The notes beneath the pieces are model-generated. The model was not told where the DNA came from. It saw only the letters and a program-made list of their open reading frames with translations, and did no database searches. A DNA stretch of 24,393 bases from Hypsibius dujardini (lineage: Eukaryota; Tardigrada; Eutardigrada; Parachela; Hypsibiidae). Below are positions 18,053 to 24,393 of the stretch, one piece after another. The stretch covers positions 1 through 24,393 of the forward strand of contig LRSR01011100.1 of NCBI GenBank assembly GCA_001579985.1. Reading direction: 5' to 3'. Each line of letters opens with the position of its first letter. Position 1 is the first letter of the stretch. The translations under genes were made by a program, and so were the position numbers.

Positions 18053-19411
18053 ATACGATCTGTCGCTGTTCCTCGTTTTTCTGATTTCTTTTCTTATCAT
18101 TTTTACTTATGTTAGAATTCGCATCCATTTGTTGCTGTTACCTTACTGCATAATTACATTACATGTACTGTATTTTCGCGTTAGACAGGGACAGTCGTAC
18201 TGGAGTGGAACGTGTGCACGGCTGTGTACACCGTACACACAGCACAGGCGCCCCGTGGCCGATTAAACGTTCCACAGCTCGTACGCTGTCCCTGTTTAAC
18301 GCGAAAATACAGTAATCTTCGTTGGTTTGGCAAATACTTAAACTGATGGTAATAACAGAGTTGGTGCTGCTCTCCTCTCCGCGCCTTTTGAATTCTGCGC
18401 AAAGACATTCCATCGCTTTTGGGTTAAAAACTAAATCCCAATGTTGAAAGTCATTCGCTAACTTAATTTTTTAGTACAGTACAGTATTCGGTCTCCTGAA
18501 GACAGACTTGCCAGACCTACTGCAGTGAGACTTGAATCAATCGATCAATCAAACGCCACAAGCGGAGTGACAGCCCTGCCCCCTCGCTGGCCTCCTCTTG
18601 TGGTGTGATCCAATCAGAAGGTTTGTAAGTCTGTTTCATTTCGAAAGTTTTGCCCACGTGCTTTAAAGTTGATGTGGAAAGCGTGAGTCCCCACGTGGTC
18701 TCTCATTTGTTGCGTACCGCCTTTGATCAGCTGAGATTCGTAAATGAAAAACCAGAAATCAATTTTTGTTGATTCCACAAAGAAAAAGTAACTGCCAGAC
18801 AGCGAACCACTTCTACCAGGTAAGGAACGCAACAACCAGTTCTCACCCTTTTTCCAATAATCCCTACGTGCCCATACGACAGTTCGTAAATTCGAATTTG
18901 ATTGTGAGGGTTTTCTTTGTCCTTCTTAGGATTCGCTTTGTGTCTGGTCTGTGTGTGGTCTGGTGGGTGAGATTCCCTTTCCTCGACGTCGTCCCTTTTG
19001 CTTTTGCTGCACCCCAAATGGTTATCTGAGGACAACAGAGAACGGACGACCAAGTATCTCGAATCTGAAGTCAGACAGACACCTTTTTGGGCGTGGAGTT
19101 ACAGCAAGGAGAAATTCTCAATTGGCTGAAGAACACTCGGAATAAACGTCGATCTCCATTCGTCCATAAAAAAGCTTGCAGACTCGGACGCGCAGACTGT
19201 GGACTTTTGGAACTGTTATTTTATCACTGTCTCTCTTTCTCTCTCACTGTTCAGTACCGGGGAACGTAAACTGAAGAGGGTTTTCCGCACTTGTTGACAA
19301 GCAGAGCAACGCGTCCTGCAAGATCTGCCTTTTTATCTGCGATCCCATCTCCGACTATTCGGACATTTCTGGGGCATTTTGCAAGTGATTTCAGTTGAAG
19401 GTTCGCGAAAA
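18053..19411. other. Intergenic region between CD2BP2 and phosphoserine phosphatase
   Basis: About 1.36 kb. It holds MITE copy 2, a CAAT tract near 18535, and the CD2BP2 3' and PSPH 5' regions. Short open frames occur (for example near 19087-19269) but resemble no family and lack convincing splice partners. Non-coding 5' exons of PSPH could lie here. Confidence 0.5.
18168..18312 (+). mobile_element. Foldback MITE, family 3, copy 2 (145 bp, 3' of CD2BP2)
   Basis: Starts CTGTATTTTCGCGTTAGACA and ends with its near-exact inverse complement, flanked by TA (18166-18167 and 18313-18314). Same orientation as copy 1, with roughly ten to fifteen differences along 145 bp. It begins 113 bp after the CD2BP2 stop codon, so it is probably in the 3' UTR or just past it. 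TA duplication suggests a Tc1/mariner-mobilised element. Confidence 0.92.
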
Positions 19412-19721
19412 ATGCCCACAAAAACCCCCGCAGCTCCTGTGACTAATGGAAGGTAAATTGAGACGCTGTTTGGGCGATGAAACACATTTTCCATGATTAG
19501 ATGAAATCAAGCAATCAAGCAATCCATCGAAACCGCACACGTCAGGCCCGAAAACAAAATTCTGATTTTTTTCGTGAATGCTAATCTCGAATTTGTTTTT
19601 TTATTTTGCATCTTATTAGAGGGGCAACCGTTTTACGTAAGAAATTTGGTATAATAGAGAATAAATAATTCCTTTGTCGCAGAATAGATTGTTTGCGTCA
19701 AGGGGATTGTTTCAAGTTGCA

Positions 19722-19755
<34 letters not shown>

Positions 19756-20544
19756 GTTTCAGAAGAATTGTTTTAGTCTGCTGAAATAAAGAATTTTGGC
19801 GTGTACTCTTTTGGAGTTTTAGGTTCACAGTTCTTGATACCGTTCGGTCCATGTTTTCCGCGACTCCTAATTACTAGCGCAATTGAATTTGGTTGCGTCA
19901 GACTGGGTATTGAGAGAAACATTATTGTCATTGGTGTTGCCCGTGGAGATTGGTGTCGTTCATCTATCTGTTCGTTGTTACGAGGAGTTTCAAGTGTGCA
20001 GTCACGAGATATGCGTTCTTTTCCGTGCCTCGCCTGATGGTGTGGCTGCAGTGACTGACCCTTGACCCCTTTTCTCTATTCAAGCTATGCGCGTTCTACT
20101 TTTTTCCGTAAAACCGACTTAGTACACGTAGTAACCACAAGGCGTAAACGCCGCAGACGCGTGGACCGTAAGCTAGGAAATGTGTTCTCTCGTAAACGCG
20201 TCTACACAACGACCGTCTGTCTGTTCGGTTTTTTTCTGCAATGCAGCTAGAAGATTGGCGTAAAGCGTCAAGAGACCGGAAGGCGATATCTTCACTGGAA
20301 ATCGTTCAAATTGAGACATCTATTTAGGTCTTCGATTCCGCGAATTGTAAGAAGAACATTGCCCCCGAGGGCAGGAGAACAGTTATTGCTTTTGCCTGAG
20401 CTGCTTATGCTTTTATGCTTTTGTCGGCCTCTTTGTCTGTCTTCTGCCTGCCTGCCTGCCTGTCGGGCTTCGTGCCTGTTTGTCTATGTGTTTGTCTGTT
20501 GATCTATTTGTTTGTCTGTTTCTCTGTCTGTATGTATGGATGTA

Positions 20545-20576
<32 letters not shown>

Positions 20577-21983
20577 GGTCTGTCTGTCTGTCTGTATTTC
20601 GATCTGTTTCTAGGTGCAGATCGGTTCGATCCATGTACTCATTCTGCTGTTCATACACTGTCTAGCCACTGGACCTACTGTAAATGGTTGAAGGACACTA
20701 TAGTGCTCTGTTCATTTACATTCGTAGTTCTTTTTGGTAAGCTCTTGTTTCTATGTCTGCAGGATAAAGCATCGCTCAGTGTCTTACGATCCAACCCCGG
20801 AACAAGTGAAGGCCATCTGGAGAAGGACTGACGCCGTGTGTTTTGATGTCGATTCGACCATCACCCCCATCGAGGGCATCGATGAGATTGCCACATTCTG
20901 CGGCGTGGGAAAAGAAGTGGCGGAATGGACCAAACAAGCAATGGGCGGCAACTTGCCCTTCAAAACTTGCCTCCAGGAGCGCCTCAACATTATCCGGCCT
21001 ACACGGACGCAGGTTGAGAGCTTCATGAAGAAGCACCCCCCTGTACTGACTGAGGGAATTGTGTAAGACAACACTGCACATGTCAGTTTCGTGCTTCTCA
21101 CCCTTTTCCACAAAAAGTGTCGAATTTCAATTTCCACAGAGACCTCGTGGACGCAATCAGAGCAAAAGGCGGCGTGGTCTACCTCATATCCGGCGGGTTT
21201 GATTTCTTCATACTCCCTCTGGCGGAACTGCTGAAGATCCCGGAGGAGAATGTATTCTGCAATCGGTTGATGTGGTATTACAACGGTGAGAACGCGAACT
21301 GTGAACCTTGGACTGAAGCCTTGTAACGCTGCTAGTCGGTCCGTCTTTGCCGCCTTGGGCCGATGACGAATAGTGCGTCGTTTACTGACAATTGGAGAAC
21401 TGTGAGCTTTGAGACAAATGACTGGAACTTGTCTACACTTGTCTGTACAATGTCTACAGACAACGGAAGGCGAAACTGATTATGCATTACGGGCAGAGTC
21501 GGTTTTTTGTCTCACAGTTACGATCCGGGAGTAATCTGTTTTTAGTTGGGAGTTTGCGACTGCGACTGTGTCTTGATTTGAGTTGTGCCTTTCAGGTGAA
21601 TACGCGGGCTTCGACGAGAGCGCTCTCACTTGCGACAACGGAGGAAAGGGTCGCGCTTGCGGCCATCTGAAGCGGACGCACCACTACCAGAACCTGGTGA
21701 TGATCGGCGATGGATCGACGGATTTGGAAGCAGCGCCACCTGCTGTGAGTATTTCCTCTACTTGACGATTTTCTTCTATAATTAACTACTAGAAGGTTTA
21801 CCTTGCCACCACACTTTCGACCTTTGTTTCTTGGGCTAATGGGTGATTTATTTCATTCAGGACGCCTTTATCGGTTTCGGTGGAGTTGTCATCCGAGAGC
21901 GTGTTCGGCGGGAAGCTAAATGGTTCGTGACCAGTTTTATGGAATTGACGGACGAGTTGACCGAGGCAGACAGCGATTCCTAG
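19412..21983 (+). CDS. PSPH: Phosphoserine phosphatase (5 exons, 252 aa)
   Basis: HAD-family enzyme that hydrolyses O-phospho-L-serine to serine, the last step of the phosphorylated serine pathway; cytosolic. Exons: 19412-19452, 20763-21062, 21140-21285, 21596-21744, 21861-21983; all phases agree; 252 residues against 225 in human. Motif I is DAVCFDVDST with Asp42 (nucleophile) and Asp44 (acid/base). The cap region carries AMGGNLPFKTCLQERL. Motif II is LISGGF (Ser131). The motif III lysine is in NGGKGR (Lys180), and motif IV is MIGDGSTD (Asp201, Asp205), followed by DAFIGFGG. The first exon encodes only 13 residues (MPTKTPAAPVTNG) that precede the usual start by about 20 residues. It is chosen because its AG|gtaaat donor matches the phase of exon 2 and no in-frame Met opens exon 2. 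This N-terminus is the least certain part. Confidence 0.93.
19722..19755. repeat. (CAAT)n microsatellite
   Basis: An uninterrupted AATCAATCAATC run of about eight units in PSPH intron 1. Confidence 0.9.
20429..20606. repeat. (TCTG)n/(CTTG/CCTG) microsatellite tract
   Basis: Runs of TCTG/CCTG/TTTG tetranucleotides, purest at about 20546-20596. Its stop-free frames produce spurious Cys/Leu/Ser/Val-rich translations on the plus strand and Arg/Gln/Thr/Asp-rich ones on the minus strand. Confidence 0.92.
21286..21595 (+). other. PSPH intron 3
   Basis: 310 bp, donor G|gtgaga and acceptor tttcag|GT. No internal feature except a short TGTCTACA-type repeat near 21430-21460. Confidence 0.85.
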
Positions 21984-22239
21984 CTCGGAAGTATTTTGGA
22001 AGGTTATTTATGGAGCAGTTTGTTTCGAAGGGAGCTTCTCGCATCATCCGTTCCTCTTCTCTTGAGTTTTTAAGAATTTAAATTTCGTTCGGAAGGACCA
22101 CACAGTTTGCCTTCCCATTACCGGAAAACCCCGGTGACACGACCTCTGTATTTTCATTTGTGGCCTGTGGATCCTGCTTGTGTCTTCTTTTATTTTGTCT
22201 TTGTTTTCCTTGCGTTTTCTTGTTTTCGTTTTAACCATT

Positions 22240-22358
22240 ACGAGTACTACCACAACTACTACTCCTACTACTATCACTACCACAACTACTACTACTCCTA
22301 CCACTACTACCACAACTACTACTACTACTACTACCACTACCACTACTCCTACTACCCA
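22240..22358. repeat. (ACT)n/(CCT)n trinucleotide tract
   Basis: About 120 bp of ACT, CCT, CAA and ATC triplets, mostly ACTACTACT and ACCACT, 260 bp after the PSPH stop and possibly in its 3' UTR. Confidence 0.92.
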
Positions 22359-22575
22359 CATGCGTGTGTGATTATTTTAGCCTAATTACTCATTGATATT
22401 TTAGCCTCACCCTGTCGGCTGTCCAGCAAGGGACGGTAAACTGAGATAAAATTTTCGCCGTTTGGTGGAATTCTGACATGCCCTAGTAGAGTGACGTGCT
22501 CGGTAATTGCGCTGTCAAAGCAGGCATAAAATGTGGTCCCTTGAGCATTCCTGTGTGAGAGTTGTCGTGTTACCG

Positions 22576-22581
22576 AATAAA
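22576..22581 (+). terminator. Candidate polyadenylation signal of PSPH
   Basis: An AATAAA hexamer 593 bp after the PSPH stop codon (in GAATAAATTTTC). It is the first canonical hexamer I find downstream; no cleavage site can be shown. Confidence 0.35.
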
Positions 22582-22689
22582 TTTTCGATGCTGTCAGACG
22601 TCAACGCGCCCGTGCTTCCCGCTTTAAGTGAGCCGTAATAATGATTTGAAATACTCCTGACAGAAAATGTGGAGTTAGGCTCGCAGGCT

Positions 22690-22895
22690 GACTGATAAGG
22701 AAGACAAACAGAATAACCGACCGACAGGCAGACAAAGACACAAACCGACGGATGAACAGACAAGAAAGACAGACAAACACAAAAATCGACAGACAGACAG
22801 ACAGACAGACAGACAAGCAGCCATACTGACAGACAGACAGACAAACACACAAATCGAAAGAAGGACAGACAGACAGACAGACAAGCAGCCATACT

Positions 22896-22935
<40 letters not shown>

Positions 22936-23040
22936 AATAGACAGACAGACAGACAAACAGGCAGGCAGGCTGACGGACAAGCAATTAAACACACAGGCAG
23001 GTACACAGGCAGAGAGGCGAACAGACAGACAGAAGTCAGA
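22690..23040. repeat. (CAGA)n-rich microsatellite tract (about 350 bp)
   Basis: Dominated by ACAGACAGACAG with interspersed CAAA, CAGG and longer units. A block of about 60 bp containing GACAAGCAGCCATACTGACA occurs twice (near 22812 and 22881), showing local duplication. It is complementary in motif to the TCTG tract in PSPH intron 1. Confidence 0.92.
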
Positions 23041-23681
23041 ACCACCGACACGCAAAATTCAACGAAAAAAAGGTATTGTACCATGAAAAGGCATAGATAG
23101 TTAGACAATCATTTAGCCATACATAGACAGAGCAGAACTGGGTTGAATCAAGGTGTTTATGACATTTCTTTCCGTCTCATTTTTGATGTTTGAAGTATTG
23201 ATCGTGAGGATATTTCCAACTTTTCGGCCTCACTAATCAGAGTGGTTTGATCTTCTGGCTCAGCTAAAGAGCATTTCCGGTGTAGTAGAGGTTTTCAAAC
23301 AAGTCCTATTGATCAGCCAGCTCCGGACCTTTCATCTTGACCGTTGGGCGGGGATCTCTCTCGCTGGCTCACGTGAGTCCGTACACAAGTCTATGCGATT
23401 CATAATAGAAATGGAATGTGTTCAACTTCAAATGAACTCGTCTGGACACAACAGCCGGTCATTTTGTGCTCGCATATTTTATTCCAAGCATTGGAACCCA
23501 GTCGATGATCTTGCACTGGCCCTCTAACGTGATTATCATGCCATGGAAGCGGAAGTCCTACGGAAACGGAGCTAGTTAGCGCCAGACTCCAGTCAACTGT
23601 ACCCAAACCGAATGACCAACATATTTATCATTTCGATAGTTCCGGTCGACCGTTCATTCACGGCAAACATCGTAGTATAAT

Positions 23682-23727
23682 ACTGTACATAACTGTCCGG
23701 CTGGACTGTACATAACTGTCCGACTGG
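23682..23727. repeat. 23-bp tandem duplication
   Basis: Two copies of ACTGTACATAACTGTCCGGC plus TGG, differing at one base (G/A), followed by a partial third copy (ACTGTCC). Confidence 0.85.
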
Positions 23728-24338
23728 ACTGTCCTCTTCCCCTTGATGCGCTAAGTTATTCGAACCGCATCCTTCGAGACCTTCGAGACCTCAAATTGAA
23801 TTCTTTGGTGCTTCCTCAATTAGCCCATTTGTGTTTCACTACGATTTTGTTAGACGAAGAACAGGGCTAAGAGATTAGATCACCATTTTTATACTCTACT
23901 TATTTTTCAAATATCTAAGACATTTACCTATCGATACAACAACGTAAATTCTAATGTAGATGTATATTTATACATCTCCAGAATATGACAGCAACTTTTT
24001 TATCTTTGCCACTCTTGTGTGGGGAAATGAAAGTTCAGTTTATTGCGCCTTTTTATGGGACTTTCTGTGAAGTAAATGAATACTCAAGCGCAGGTCGAAC
24101 GGCAGGTCCTTCACTAGCATGGAACACGATATATCCCCGGCCACTTTCCCATGTTTGCTGACTATCACCCTTTCTCACATCCGAGTAAACTCTTATGATC
24201 CCATTTTAAAACGAGCACCATCCGCCGGCGCCCTCTTATCTTTCATTTTCACAGAACGCGTGCCGGACATGAGCCGGCGCAAATCAATTGGAACTGAATG
24301 ACCGATAGCACGTCATCGGATGCAAAACAACCTATATC

Positions 24339-24352
24339 AGACAGACAGACAT

Positions 24353-24393
<41 letters not shown>
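24339..24393. repeat. (CAGA)n microsatellite running off the right edge
   Basis: ACAGACAGACAG repeated to the last base of the window, with one ATAC interruption. The tract may end here because assembly stopped in the repeat. Confidence 0.95.

Larger units (their letters stand above)
19453..20762 (+). other. PSPH intron 1
   Basis: A 1310-bp intron, the longest complete one here. It contains a perfect (CAAT)n run (about 19722-19755) and a (TCTG)n-rich tract (about 20429-20606). If the first coding exon is wrong, this would instead be upstream non-coding DNA. Confidence 0.65.
21984..24393. other. Gene-poor, microsatellite-rich region downstream of PSPH
   Basis: About 2.4 kb without a supportable gene. 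The first part is likely the PSPH 3' UTR; an AATAAA at 22576-22581 is a candidate polyadenylation signal. Then follow a trinucleotide tract, a long (CAGA)n tract, a 23-bp duplication and a terminal (CAGA)n tract. Open frames here are either repeat translations or short and without family resemblance. Confidence 0.6.

Noticed and set aside
19087-19269. Frame with WLKNTRNKRR, superficially like a homeobox recognition helix
   Set aside because: No other homeodomain residues, no upstream helices and no splice partner; most likely chance in PSPH upstream DNA.
22044-22385. Frames rich in Thr, Tyr or Val
   Set aside because: Translations of the (ACT)n trinucleotide tract.
22690-23040. Possible CRISPR-like array
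   Set aside because: The repeats are 4-bp microsatellite units without spacers of regular length, and the genome is eukaryotic.
22515-23108. Minus-strand 197-codon Cys/Leu/Ser/Val-rich frame, and the similar plus frame at 20415-20831
   Set aside because: These are translations of (CAGA)n/(TCTG)n microsatellites, not cysteine-rich secreted proteins.

Overview
The window is nuclear DNA from an animal. Its genes are split into many short exons with GT-AG introns of about 60 to 700 bp, one of about 1.3 kb and one GC-AG intron. Every recognisable product is a conserved eukaryotic protein. Scattered (CAAT)n/(ATTG)n and (CAGA)n/(TCTG)n microsatellites, compact gene spacing and small foldback transposons suggest a small-genome invertebrate. 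A tardigrade-like ecdysozoan is my guess only; the sequence does not prove it.

Layout, left to right: (1) 1-1155 (-), the 5' part of an unrecognised gene encoding a 10-residue tandem repeat; (2) 2069-8222 (-), a complete 19-exon DIS3/RRP44 gene for the catalytic subunit of the RNA exosome; (3) 8793-12187 (+), a complete 12-exon pescadillo (PES1) gene; (4) 12951-14695 (+), a 3-exon REV7/MAD2L2 gene with a large repetitive insertion inside the HORMA domain; (5) 15236-15640 (-), a single-exon UPF0390/C19orf53-like basic protein; (6) 16128-18052 (+), a 3-exon CD2BP2 (U5-52K) GYF-domain gene; (7) 19412-21983 (+), a 5-exon phosphoserine phosphatase gene; (8) 21984-24393, microsatellite-rich DNA with no gene that I can support. 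For the multi-exon genes the exon junctions were worked out by hand; all keep phase and match the family alignment.

DIS3 and PES1 are head to head, 570 bp apart, and both act in ribosomal RNA maturation, so a shared bidirectional promoter is plausible. The UPF0390-like gene and CD2BP2 are also head to head, 487 bp apart. The remaining neighbours look functionally unrelated, as expected for animal DNA.

The points most worth a second look are: DIS3 appears to have lost three of four PIN endonuclease carboxylates while keeping the RNB exonuclease centre and the zinc-binding cysteines; REV7 carries about 140 residues of Ala/Gly/Lys/Glu-rich, LEA-like sequence with a 22-residue tandem duplication just before helix C of the HORMA fold; and there are six foldback MITE copies or elements. 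These include a hAT-type element with a perfect 8-bp target duplication, two inverted MITE copies flanking a frame-neutral DIS3 exon, and a MITE inserted exactly at a CD2BP2 splice donor.
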